The notes under the pieces were generated by a model that searched no databases, was not told the origin of the DNA, and saw only the letters and a program-made list of their open reading frames with translations. Positions 21,030 through 32,900 of a stretch of 64,000 nucleotides of DNA are shown in pieces. Source of the stretch: Symsagittifera roscoffensis (Eukaryota; Xenacoelomorpha; Acoela; Convolutidae); contig NC_087066.1 in assembly GCF_963678635.1 (NCBI RefSeq), positions 67,653,477-67,717,476 of the forward strand, given 5' to 3'. The stretch's first letter is position 1. Every line of letters begins with the position of its first letter. A program made the position numbers and the translations under genes.

Positions 21030-21800
21030 GGTGCTCGATTTATGTTTAGACTTTCTCGACAAAAAATTGGTTTGTTTCGAGCGTCGCAACCAAATTTAGG
21101 TCTTTTTCATTTCACGCGAATACATTTTGGTAAGATTCGACTTTCTCAGTCAAATGTTTGTATGCTTCGACATTCTCAACCCAAAAAAAAAAAATTCGAC
21201 TTGGTTCGATCTAGTTCAGATTTGTTTCGACTTTCTTGACCGTCTCGGCCGATATTTTTTTAAAAATTACTTGATCGACCCCGTATAGATATGTTTAGAC
21301 CTTCTCGACCAAAAATGTGTTTGACAGTCTCAACTTTCTCGACCAGAAAAAAAAGTGTTCAAAATTTGCTTCGAAAGCCAGAACAGCTAATTGCTTTTTA
21401 TCAGGAGCAAGCCCTGATTCTATCTGGAGGGACCCCTCCTCGTGAAAACCCATCAGGGAGAAGACACTTAGAGATTAGAGACTCCCAGCTAATTATCGCT
21501 TCGGAGCAACAGTGAATCATTTCTAGAAAAAAAACAAGAAAAAAACACGTTCGACTGGACCGAGAACAAACGTTTTGACTGAGTTCAACCGCAGAGTTTT
21601 TTCAATCAAGAAGAGTTCGACTGTGCTGAAAATTTGTGTTCCGTTTTAGGTTTTCACCAACTCGACTGTTGTTGGCTTATATTTCGACTGTGCTTGACCT
21701 ATAGATCGACTGTGCTCAACCTGTGTTTCGACTTTCTCGATCAAAAATGGGGATGCATCGACCATGCTAGAAATACGTTTCGAATTTTTCGATTATCAAA
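21030..21800. repeat. TTCGACTTTCTCGACC degenerate minisatellite
   Basis: A core of the form TTTCGACTTTCTCGACCAAA recurs about every 25-40 bases from 21,041 to 21,345. It returns as TTCGACTGTGCT... variants from 21,546 to 21,780, interrupted by about 190 bases of unrelated sequence (21,365-21,540). Open frames here simply follow the repeat. The middle non-repeat block has higher GC and may be an inserted fragment. Confidence 0.75.
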
Positions 21801-23392
21801 TAATTTGAATGAAATGACAAAATTTTATCATGCATGCTTTTCAACTTTTGAATCAATTTTTTGTGATAATGTTTGATTTGAAAATAAACTGTAAGAACCT
21901 GTAAAAAGCAAATTTTTTCCATAGAATACTTTTTTTTCAAGTTGAATCTCCCAATTTTGCTTTTTTTATTTTTAAAAATCTGGATTGAAAATGCTGATGT
22001 GAAAACTAATATATGAGGAACTTCCAATAGATTTTACTTTTCCTTGTCGCAGGAATCCGTAGATTTCAAAAACTTAAAATATTCCCTGTGAAATTTTTAG
22101 TTTCGCGGTAAGCAAATCTCCTTATATGATTGGTGACCGAAAAAGCTACCCATAAAACTTTTTTTTTGAAATGAGCTAATTATCAACGTTTCAGGCAATT
22201 CCAGAACTAAAAAAATATGTATGCAGGATCTATTATTGGTAATTTTTCATATATGGAATTTAATGAATTGCATTTTTTCATAAATACGATATGTGTTTTT
22301 TTTTTACTAATTTGGACTAAAAAATTTTGGTTTGTGTGTGTAACCGAACACAAGTGGAGATAATCCTGGTAACTCAAGGCCTGAGTTGACAAAAATTATA
22401 GGTTTTGCATTCAAAATTTATTCAAAACGAAATGAAACTAGTATCCCAAACAAACAACATTATGAGAAAATATTTTTGCAAAAAAAATTACGAATAATCA
22501 AATTTTTCGAATTTAAAATTTTGAACTCATCATTCCTTGCCCAAGGCTTACAAAAAAGTGCAATATTTAATATATAGATATTTGAGTGCTTTCGAGAAAA
22601 ACTTATTCAAAAATGAAGAAAAAAATTGGAATTTTTGTGTATCCAGTACTACGTTATGCCTAAAAAATTAAATTTTGATGGCATAATTTTAGCAAAAATT
22701 TACAAATTTTCGTAATTAACATTTTTTCATAGATTTATGCTTGAAATTACATGATTAGCATTTTTGGTCGATGGAGTTTCACCCGGGTCAATAAGTAATG
22801 ATATGGTCACAGAAAATTTGGTTTAATTAAGAAAATTGGAACAGCCAGTAGCAGTTTTAGGGGGAGGGGAGGCGGTGGACTTCTTTTTCCTCAGGAAATC
22901 TACACCTTGTCAACCCAAAAGGTCCCCCTTTGTACTATTTTGAAATATCCATTTTTGGCTGACGCACCCTAAAATTTTTTATAGGCGCATTTGGCGCCAA
23001 TAAGTATTGAATTTTAGGGAAAAGAGCATGCCGAGAAAATGCGACTTCTGGTCAAAGATTTCTAAAATGTGCCTAAGAACACCTTTTTGTCCTTTGTTTT
23101 CAAAATGTTTCTTGCGGTGCAGAAACTTTGGTCAAAATAGGTTCACAATATTAATTTCTGAGAGACCCTTTCACACCGTAAAGAAAACAAAATATTTGAG
23201 ACCGCAAGGAGCCGATGAAAGTAAATGATCCGTGGACCAAAATTGGTGTTGTTCAAACTGTTAAAACCCTGGGAACCGACCAACTTTCAATTACATTGAA
23301 GATTCTAATTAAACCATGATAGCCGGTTAATTTAGTGAAAAAATGATCAAATTATGAATTTTCAGAGACGTAACTAAAATGAGTTTGACTAG
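21801..23392. other. No gene seen
   Basis: AT-rich sequence with several short ORFs of low-complexity composition. A G-rich patch (GGGGGAGGGGAGGCGG, about 22,860-22,875) and an inverted GGCGC...GCGCC pair near 22,984-22,999 are the only noticeable structures. Confidence 0.35.
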
Positions 23393-24000
23393 CAAACAAT
23401 ACTGCTCGTATCAGGGCGAAGCCCTGAATATTCAGACTGCCTGTTAAGGTCTATAGTGTAGGAAACACTTTAAAAGTTGCTAACACTTTGAAATATTTTC
23501 GATAGAATTTTTTTTTGGAAAATTAACCCCCCACACGCTATGTAGGAGCAAATGATATATTTCACCCGCAGAAAAGAAATCAAATAGCATGCATTAATTC
23601 AATTTGGAATGAAAAATTCAAACTCAAGTTTTAAGTTTCTTTGCTCTGCTAAAGATTAATTCTGCTAAAATTTAAGAAAATGTCTTGGATTATATCAGTA
23701 CCACTCTTCATTTTGTCCGCATAATTTATACCATTAACACAAAATATATTGCGCGTTAATTGTGCCAAGCTGGTCAAAATAGCAATCTTTAGCCCCCCCC
23801 CCCCCCCCCCCATAACCTTATAAAACACAATCAGAGGTAAAATATATTTTTAATCAAGTAAAGCTTGAGTCCTGTACAACAAAACCTTTCAAACAATATA
23901 AAATATCTTGTCAAAATTGCTAGTTAAAAAATCGAAATTTGTCTGGAGAAAAAAACACCCCGAGCGCGAATATTCTGTCATTTTTTTCAAAATTTGTTCG
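23393..24000 (+). repeat. Family 1 dispersed element, near full length
   Basis: Forward copy beginning ACTGCTCGTATCAGGG, with the perfect hairpin TCAGGGCGAAGCCCTGA at 23,411-23,427. It continues through CCCCCACACGCTATGTA, CATTAATTCAATTTGGAA, GCGCGTTAATTGTGCCAAGC, then a 19-base poly-C (23,793-23,811), TCGAAATTTGTCTGGAG and the CACCCCGAGCGCGAATATTC region near the far end. It shares the CCCCACACGC and AATTCAATTTGGAA boxes with the 480-bp satellite. Confidence 0.8.
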
Positions 24001-24542
24001 AAAAAAAAATAAAACAAAATCGAAGTGAAACGATGACTTTAAATAAAAAAGAGTTTCTTGAAGCATGGTTATGAATCGTTTATAAAATTTTCGAGTCATA
24101 ACTTAAACGAAGTCTGTATAGCAAGTTCAGCATCCAAAGCAGGACCAATAAGAATTTTCGTTGACTCTTTGTGGTTTTACTTTGCGTTTTTAGTATCTTC
24201 TCAAAGACTTCATCGTATACACTAGACTAATTTCTTTTTCCCTTTTCACTTTCAAAGCAATGAATAAACCATGAGAACCGACCAAAACTTCGGAATAGTG
24301 TGGAAACTTCGAGAAATTTGGATTACGGCGAGCTTCAAACCATCAAACTGTTTAAAAAAAATTGTCACTAGTATTTCAGATGATGCAGCTCTGGACTAGC
24401 CGTCTTTGAATTAAAAGTTGATATTTGTGCTTTGAGTTTCAAAAGTATAGCTTTTTATTGCTCTAACTAAAATATTTCAATAACAATTAGCTCCATTTTT
24501 TTCAGATCAAGAAGTTGTTCACGATTAAGCATAAAAACCAAA

Positions 24543-24548
24543 TTTATT
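24543..24548 (-). promoter_or_regulatory. Poly(A) signal for the minus-strand exon
   Basis: AATAAA on the minus strand lies 22 bases beyond the TGA at 24,571-24,573, giving a very short 3' UTR and supporting the neighbouring exon as terminal. Confidence 0.5.
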
Positions 24549-24570
24549 GTGGCGGCCATCGGAGCATAAA

Positions 24571-24896
24571 TCAATGATCTAATTTTTCAATAACACATGG
24601 ACCCAATCTGTATTGACCCGCTCGGTGACCATGCCTCTTGCTCAGTCCCACACTGTGGCCCCTTTTGTCTCCCTCACTATGGCCATCGGCAGGAGGCTTC
24701 AACCCAGTAGTACTTTTGGGCAGTCGGTCCATACTTGCACTGTGTTGTGTCCATGGCATTCTGTACCCGTGCAGTCTGTATTCTATAAATTTTGTTACTG
24801 CTAGAATACATACTGTGAGTAGCATGCCCCCGAAAAATGAGAGACTGGCGTAGACACTGGCCAACATCGCATCTAAACATAAACTCATCAATTTTC
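24571..24896 (-). CDS. Terminal exon of a single-pass membrane protein, unknown
   Basis: The minus strand has an acceptor (GTGCCGTATGACAG) at 24,897-24,910 followed by about 108 codons to TGA. The product starts near a Leu/Cys segment (KLMSLCLDAMLASVYASL), runs into a transmembrane stretch (FFGGMLLTVCILAVTKF), and has a Tyr/Arg stop-transfer segment, then a hydrophilic His/Gly/Arg/Lys-rich tail of about 65 residues ending EKLDH. GC content is clearly above the flanks and an AATAAA follows closely. Likely the last exon of a membrane protein with its C-terminus in the cytosol; upstream exons (above 24,910) were not found. Family unrecognised. Confidence 0.5.
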
Positions 24897-24910
24897 CTGT
24901 CATACGGCAC

Positions 24911-26539
24911 AAAACCAGAAAAAAACTTGAATGAGACTCAATGTAATGTTAGAAAATCTCGTTTTTTTTTGTTCTGAATAATTGAGCAAATCAGATTCAA
25001 TTGTTGTCTTCGAACTTTGGAAATACCATACGACTTTGGAAAGGAAAGCCCGTTTTTATCGGTAGCAAGTTTTGCTTTCTTCTGAAGACTTAACTTTCAC
25101 TCCACGATAATAACTATATTTTAAGCCACAAACTTGTAAAAAAACTTGTGTAAAATTGGGCGTTTACATTTCAGTTTGGCATGCAAAAAGTCCAATAAAA
25201 CATCAACAACTTTTCTTTTCAAACTGACTCCGAGAAAAATTAACAATAGTCAAGTGTGGAATCAAATTGTGGCCCTAATGGTCGTGATTGTGATTTTAAC
25301 AAAAAAAATTGGCGCAGTGTCCAAAAAGTCTATGCTGAGTTTCTTCTTATTTTAGACTGAATTAAATAAAAATTAGAAAGAAGTGAGAAGCTGACCTCAA
25401 CATCTGATGATATTAGGATTTAAGCGCTATAAACTCACATCCATAGTTTGGAAAATACTCCTATTTTATATATGGAACCCAAAAAACACATTGGTGGAAA
25501 AATTAAACATATATAGATGTGTCTTTCGGGTTCCTGGTTTTCGCCTGAAACCAGGAACCCTTTTTCACTTCAGTCTCCGAATTATATATTTAATTTTTGT
25601 GAGTGCGTCTGCTTTTTTGAAAACACGAAATTATTAAACATGCTATTTTAAACAATGTTTATCATTTTATTGCCTTCAACTGCATTTGTCTGCTGGGAAC
25701 TTGTTTTAAAACCTTGGCTTGTCATAGAAGTCTGACTTAGTAATTTTTGTAAACTTAAAGCCGTTAAATGTGATTTTTTTCCGTGTCAAATTGTTTCTTT
25801 TACAATTTTTAATACCTTCTATAGATTTAATTTGATATGAACTGGCTTTTGGACAGGCTTTTTTGAAATGATTTTTATAAAATATGACTGGTTTTTCAGA
25901 TGATTTTTGTAAAATTTTTTCCATTTTTTATAACTGAAAAACATCACTTGTTTGGTAATTTGTAGTTTGAAGCTTCCTTTCGACGCTTTTTTGCTGAAAT
26001 TTGATTTGTTGATAAGGATATTATCAGACACAACCTCACGATGGTAGTGGGATGAAGAAGTTACTGCGTGACATCACTTTTAGCTCGAATCTTCAACATA
26101 GCGCGAGAAAAATCACCCCAGTGAAAGCCTCTTCGGTGAACATCAGCTTACATCATAGATCTTTTTGATTGAATTCTCAATATTATTTTAACCAAAAACC
26201 TCACAGGCAACAAATAATTTGAAAAAAAACTTCTAATCATCAATTTACTTTATAATTCCGGGCTTCTTTTTCTTTTTCGGAAGGGAATCTGCATCAAATT
26301 GAGATTCCTATATTAATCAAAACACTGGAATAAGAAGAAACTATTGTTCTTAATCACATTTTTTATGAGTTCTTGATGCAAAAACCGTTCAATCAGCTTC
26401 AAAACAACCTGTTTCTACGAGTTTGCTGACAGCATCTTCTGTCGATTATCATTGAAAGTCATTCACGCTGTTGATGGAAACGGTGAATGATGTTCAAAAA
26501 AGAATTCTTAGGTTGCTCTTCCGGAAATGATTCAACGAT
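24911..26539. other. No gene seen; possible intron or intergenic
   Basis: AT-rich sequence, with Lys/Asn/Phe-rich open frames of no coding character. It could include introns of the minus-strand gene whose last exon is at 24,571-24,896. The one notable structure is the hairpin at 25,528-25,560. Confidence 0.35.
25528..25560. repeat. Perfect 13-bp stem hairpin with T-run
   Basis: GGGTTCCTGGTTT (25,528-25,540) and AAACCAGGAACCC (25,548-25,560) pair perfectly around a 7-base loop (TCGCCTG), followed by TTTTT. It stands out as a GC-rich island in AT-rich DNA. It could be a transposon-end hairpin or a small structured RNA. Confidence 0.6.
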
Positions 26540-26930
26540 TTTCTCGAACCAAGCTTTTTGTTCCGACTATCAAAGAAAGAGGCGCTTTTGATAAAAATTT
26601 ATGCTATATGATAGATTTTGTTGTTCTGAGCTCAAAATAATCATAGAAAATACTTTACTTGGAATGTATTTTTGTTAAGCTACGCTGGTTTGAAAAATGC
26701 TAAATTGGGATAATTAACGCACAATAGATATATTGCGTTCTTATAAAACGCGTATACCGCAAATTTATTGGTTTCAAATTGAATTGAAGCCAGCAGTGTA
26801 AGCCTTCTGAAACGATTCAAGCTGCTAAACATCCCCATGAAATAGTTTGTGAAAGATAAAATGAAAAAAAAAGGTGAAACCATTTCGAAAAATTGATTGA
26901 CTTTGGTTGAATAATTGACCAAATAATTCA
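26540..26930 (-). repeat. Left boundary of satellite: family 1 arm in reverse orientation
   Basis: It starts with the family terminus TTTTTGTTCCGACTATCAAAG and runs through the GTTCTGAGCTCAAAATAA box, AAATTGGGATAATTAACGC and TTTCAAATTGAATTGAAGCC. It then enters sequence homologous to the second half of the satellite monomer (GCTGCTAAACAT..CCCA, TTCGAAAAATTGATTGACTT, AATAATTGACCAAA, GTGTGGGGAA). It is therefore a diverged reverse family-1 copy that flows directly into the array. Confidence 0.75.
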
Positions 26931-29900
26931 AAAAAAGATGTGTGGGGAAATGAAAAGAAAAAAAACGAAGAAAAAATTCTTCGTTTTTTCTCAATTGTTT
27001 TTTTTTAAATTTTCTTTCTTCATTTTATCACCCCACACGCTATGTAAAAAAACTAAGGGTGTGTTTAGCGTCGCGTATTGTGATAAAAGGATTCAATTGC
27101 TGGCCTCAATTCAATTTGGAACGCATTAATTCGCTTCTTACTCGTTTTATAATTACGCAAATCATTGCACTTTAATTATCCCAAATTGGCCAGATTTTTG
27201 AAGGCCCGTCATTTAAAAAAACTCACAGGTGAAATTTTTTTTCAAATTAGCTTAAGATAACAATTTTACTCCGATGCTGATCAATACGAGCTGCTAAACA
27301 TACCCACTTAAGTAGCGTGAGGGCAAAAAATAAAGAAAAAAGAGAAAGGAAAAAATTGTTTTCCGAAAACATTTCGACTAATTAGGTGAATTTGGGTGAA
27401 TAATTGACAAAATTATTGAGAAAAATTAAGCGTGTGGGGAATACTTTGAAGAAAAAATGAAAAAAGCAAAATTTTTTTCTCAATATAGTTTTCATATGTT
27501 TTTTTTATTTTATCACCCCACACGCTCTGTAAAACACTAAACATCTGTTTCGAGTCGCGTATTGTGATAAAAGGATTCAATTGCTGGCCTCAATTCAATT
27601 TGGAACGCATTAATTCGCTTCTTACGCGTTTTATAATTACGCAAATCATTGCACTTTAATTATCCCAAATTGGCCAGATTTTTGAAGGCCCGTCATTTAA
27701 AAAAACTCACAGGTGAAATTTTTTTTCAAATTAGCTTAAGATAACAATTTTACTCCGATGCTGAACAATACGAGCTGCTAAACATACCCACTTAAATAGC
27801 GTGAGGGCAAAAAATAAAGAAAAAAGAGAAAAGAAAAAATTGTTTTCCGAAAACATTTCGACTAATTAGGTGAATTTGGGTGAATAATTGACAAAATTAT
27901 TGAGAAAAATTAAGCGTGTGGGGAATACTTTGAAGAAAAAATGAGAAAAGCAAAATTTTTTTCTCAATATAGTTTTCATATGTTTTTAATATTTTATCCC
28001 CCCACACGCTCTGTAAAACACTAAACATCTGTTTCGAGTCGCGTATTGTGATAAAAGGATTCAATTGCTGGCCTCAATTCAATTTGGAACGCATTAATTC
28101 GCTTCTTACGCGTTTTATAATTACGCAAATCATTGCACTTTAATTATCCCAAATTGGCCAGATTTTTGAAGGCCCGTCATTTAAAAAACTCACAGGTGAA
28201 ATTTTTTTTCAAATTAGCTTAAGATAACAATTTTACTCCGATGCTGAACAATAAGAGCTGCTAAACATACCCACTTAAATAGCGTGAGGGCAAAAAATAA
28301 AGAAAAAAGAGAAAAGAAAAAATTGTTTTCCGAAAACATTTCGACTAATTAGGTGAATTTGGGTGAATAATTGACAAAATTATTGAGAGAAATTAAGCGT
28401 GTGGTGAATACTTTGAAGAAAAAATGAAACAAGCAAAATTTTTTTCTCAATATAGTTTACATATGTTTTAAATATTTTATCCCCCCACACGCTCTGTAAA
28501 ACACTAAAGGTGTGTTTCGAGTCGCGTATTGTGATAAAAGGATTCAATTGCTGGCCTCATTTCAATTTGGAACGCATTAATTCGCTTCTTACTCGTTTTA
28601 TAATTACGCAAATCATTGCACTTTAATTATCCCAAATTGGCCAGATTTTTGAAGACCCGTCATTTAAAAAAACTCACAGGTGAAATTTTTTTTCAAATTA
28701 GCTTAAGATAACAATTTTACTCCGATGCTGAACAATACGAGCTGCTAAACATGCCCACTTAAGTAGCGTGAGGGCAAAAAATAAAGAAAAAAGAGAAAGG
28801 AAAAAATTGTTTTCCGAAAACATTTCGACTATTAGGTGAATTTGGGTGAATAATTGACAAAATTATTGAGAAAAATTAAGCGTGTGGGGAATACTTTGAA
28901 GAAAAAATGAAAAAAAGCAAAATTTTTTTCTCAATATAGTTTTCATATGTTTTTTTTATCCCCCCACACGCTCTGTAAAACACTAAACATCTGTTTCGAG
29001 TCGCGTATTGTGATAAAAGGATTCAATTGCTGGCCTCAATTCAGTTTGGAACGCATTAATTCGCTTCTTACGCGTTTTATAATTTGGCAAATCATTGCAC
29101 TTTAAATATCCCAAATTGGCCAGATTTTTAAAGGCCCGACATTTAAAAAAAATCACAGGTGAAATTTTTTTTCAAATTAGCTTAAGATAACAATTTTACT
29201 CCGATGCTGAACAATACGAGCTGCTAAACATACCCACTTAAATAGCGTGAGGGCAAGAAATAAAGAAAAAAGAGAAAGGAAAAAATTGTTTTCCGAAAAC
29301 ATTTCGACTAATTAGGTGAATTTGGGTGAATAATTGACAAAATTATTGAGAAAAATTAAGTGTGTGGGGAATACTTTGAAGAAAAAATGAAACAAGCAAA
29401 ATTTTTTTCTCAATATAGTTTTCAAATGTATTTTTTTATCCCCCCACACGCTCTGTAAAACACTAAACATCTGTTTCGAGTCACGTATTGTGATAAAAGG
29501 ATTCAATTGCTGGCCTCAATTCAGTTTGGAACGCATTAATTTGCTTCTTACGCGTTTTATAATTTGATAATTTGGCAAATCATTGCACTTTAAATATCCC
29601 AAATTGGCCAGATTTTTAAAGGCCCGTCATTTAAAAAAACTCACAGGTGAAATTTTTTTTCAAATTAGCTTAAGATAACAATTTTACTCCGATGCTGAAC
29701 AATACGAGCTGCTAAACATACCCACTTAAATAGCGTGAGGGCAAAAAATAAAGAAAAAAGAGAAAGGAAAAAATTGTTTTCCGAAAAGATTTCGACTAAT
29801 TAGGTGAATTTGGGTGAATAATTGACAAAATTATTGAGAAAAATTAAGTGTGTGGGGAATACTTTGAAGAAAAAATGAAACAAGCAAAATTTTTTTCTCA

Positions 29901-32900
29901 AAATAGTTTTCATATGTTTTTATTATTTTATCCCCCCACATGCTCTGTAAAACACTAAAGGTGTGTTTCGAGTCGCGTATTGTGATAAAGGGATTCAATT
30001 GCTGGCCTCAATTCAATTTGGAACGCATTAATTCGCTTCTTACGCGTTGTATAATTACGCAAATCATTGCACTTTAAATATCCCAAATTGGCCAGATTTT
30101 CGAAGGCCCGTCATTTAAAAAAACCACAGGTGAAAATTTTTTTCAAATTAGCTTAAGATAACAGTATTACTCCGATGCTGAACAATACGAGCTGCTAAAC
30201 ATAACCATTTAAATAGCGTGAGGGCAAAAAATAAAGAAAAAAGAGAAAGGAAAAAATTGTTTTCCGAAAACATTTCGACTAATTAGGTGAATTTGGGTGA
30301 ATAATTGACAAAATTATTGAGAAAAATTAAGCGTGTGGGGAATACTTTGAAGAAAAAATGAAAAAAGCAAAACTTTTTTCTCAATATAGTTTTCATATGT
30401 TTTTATTATTTTATCCCCCCACACGCTCTGTAAAACACTAAAGGTGTGTTTCGAGTCGCGTATTGTGATAAAAGGATTCAATTGCTGGCCTCAATTCAAT
30501 TTGGAACGCAGTAATTCGCTTCTTACGCGTTTTATAATTACGCAAATCATTGCACTTTAAATATCCCAAATTGGCCAGGTTTTTGAAGGCCCGTCATTTA
30601 AAAAAACTCACAGGTGAAATTTTTTTTCAAATTAGCTTAAGATAACAATTTTACTCCGATGCTGATCAATACGAGCTGCTAAACATACCCACTTAAGTAG
30701 CGTGAGGGCAAAAAATAAAGAAAAAAGAGAAAGGAAAAAAATGTTTTCCGAAAACATTTCGACTAATTAGGTGAATTTGGGTGAATAATTGACAAAATTA
30801 TTGAGAAAAATTAAGCGTGTGGGGAATACTTTGAAGAAAAAATGAAAAAAGCAAAATTTTTTTCTCAATATAGTTTTCATATGTTTTTATTATTTTATCC
30901 CCCCACACGCTCTGTAAAACACTAAACATGTGTTTCGAGTCGCGCATTGTGATAAAAGGATTTAATTGCTGCCTCAATTCAATTTGGAACATATTAATTT
31001 GCTTCTTACGCGTTTTATAATTTGGCAAATCATTGCACTTTAAATATCCCAAATTGGCCAGATTTTTAAAGGCCCGTCATTTAAAAAAATCACAGGTGAA
31101 ATTTTTTTTTCAAATTAGCTTAAGATAACAATTTTACTCCGATGCTGAACAATACGAGCTGCTAAACATACCCACTTAAATAGCGTGAGGGCACAAAATA
31201 AAGAAAAAAGAGAAAAGAAAAAATTGTTTTCCGAATACATTTCGACTAATTAGGTGAATTTGGGTGAATAATTGACAAAATTATTGAGAAAAATTAAGCG
31301 TGTGGGGAAGACTTTGAAGAAAAAATGAAAAAAGCAAAATTTTTTTCTCAATATAGTTTTCATATGTTTTTTTTATTTTATCCCCCCACACGCTCTGTAA
31401 AACACTAAACGTCTGTTTCGAGTCGCGTATTGTGATAAAAGGATTCAATTGCTGGCCTCAATTCAATTTGGAACGCATTAATTCGCTTCTTACGCGTTTT
31501 ATAATTTGGCAAATCATTGCACTTTAAATATCCCAAATTGGCCAGATTTTTAAAGGCCCGTCATTTAAAAAAACTCACAGGTGAAATTTTTTTTCAAATT
31601 AGCTTAAGATAACAATATTACTCCGATGCTGAACAATACGAGCTGCTAAACATACCCACTTAAATAGCGTGAGGGCAAAAAATAAAGAAAAAAGAGAAAG
31701 GAAAAAATTGTTTTCCGAAAACATTTCGACTAATTAGGTGAATTTGGGTGAATAATTGACAAAATTATTGAGAAAAATTAAGCGTGTGGGGCATACTTTG
31801 AAGAAAAATGAAACGGGCAAAATTTTTTTCTCAATATAGTTTTCATATGTTTTTATTATTTTATCCCCCCACACGCTCTGTAAAACACTAAAGGTGTGTT
31901 TCGAGTCGCGTATTGTGATAAAAGGATTCAATTGCTGGCCTCAATTCAATTTGGAACGCATTAATTCGCTTCTTATTCGTTTTATAATTACGCAAATCAT
32001 TGCACTTTAATTATCCCAAATTGGCCAGATTTTTGACGGCTCGTCATTAAAAAAAATCACAGGTGAAATTTTTTTCAAATTAGCTTAAGATAACAATATT
32101 ACTCCGATGCTGAACAATACGAGCTGCTAAACATACCCACTTAAATAGCGTGAGGGCAAAAAATAAAGAAAAAAGAGAAGGGAAAAAATTGTTTCCCGAA
32201 AACATTTCGACTAATTGGGTGAATTTGGGTGAATAATTGACATAATTATTGAGAAAAATTAAGCGTGTGGGGAATACTTTGAAGAAAAAATGAAAAAAGC
32301 AAAATTTTTTTCTCAATATAGTTTTCATATGTTTTTTTTTATTTTATCCCCCCACACGCTCTGTAAAACACTAAACATCTGTTTCGAGTCGCGTATTGTG
32401 ATAAAAGGATTCAATTGCTGGCCTCAATTCAATTTGGAACGCATTAATTCGCTTCTTACGCGTTTTATAATTTGGCAAATCATTGCACTTTAAATATCCT
32501 AAATTGGCCAGATTTTTGACGGCTCGTCATTTAAAAAAATCACAGGTGAAATTTTTTTCAAATTAGCTTAAGATAACAATATTACTCCGATGCTGAACAA
32601 TACGAGCTGCTAAACATACCCACTTAAATAGCGTGAGGGCAAAAAAATAAAGAAAAAAGAGAAGGGAAAAAATTGTTTCCCGAAAACATTTCGACTAATT
32701 GGGTGAATTTGGGTGAATAATTGACAAAATTATTGAGAAAAATTAAGCGTGTGGGGAATACTTTGAAGAAAAAATGAAAAAAGCTAAATTTTTTTCTCAA
32801 TATAGTTTTCATATGTTTTTATTATTTTATCCCCCCACACGCTCTGTAAAACACTAAAGGTGTGTTTCGAGTCGCGTATTGTGATAAAAGGATTCAATTG

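Noticed and set aside
25528-25565. Rho-independent-type terminator
   Set aside because: Stem-loop plus T-run resembles one, but everything else in the window is eukaryotic.
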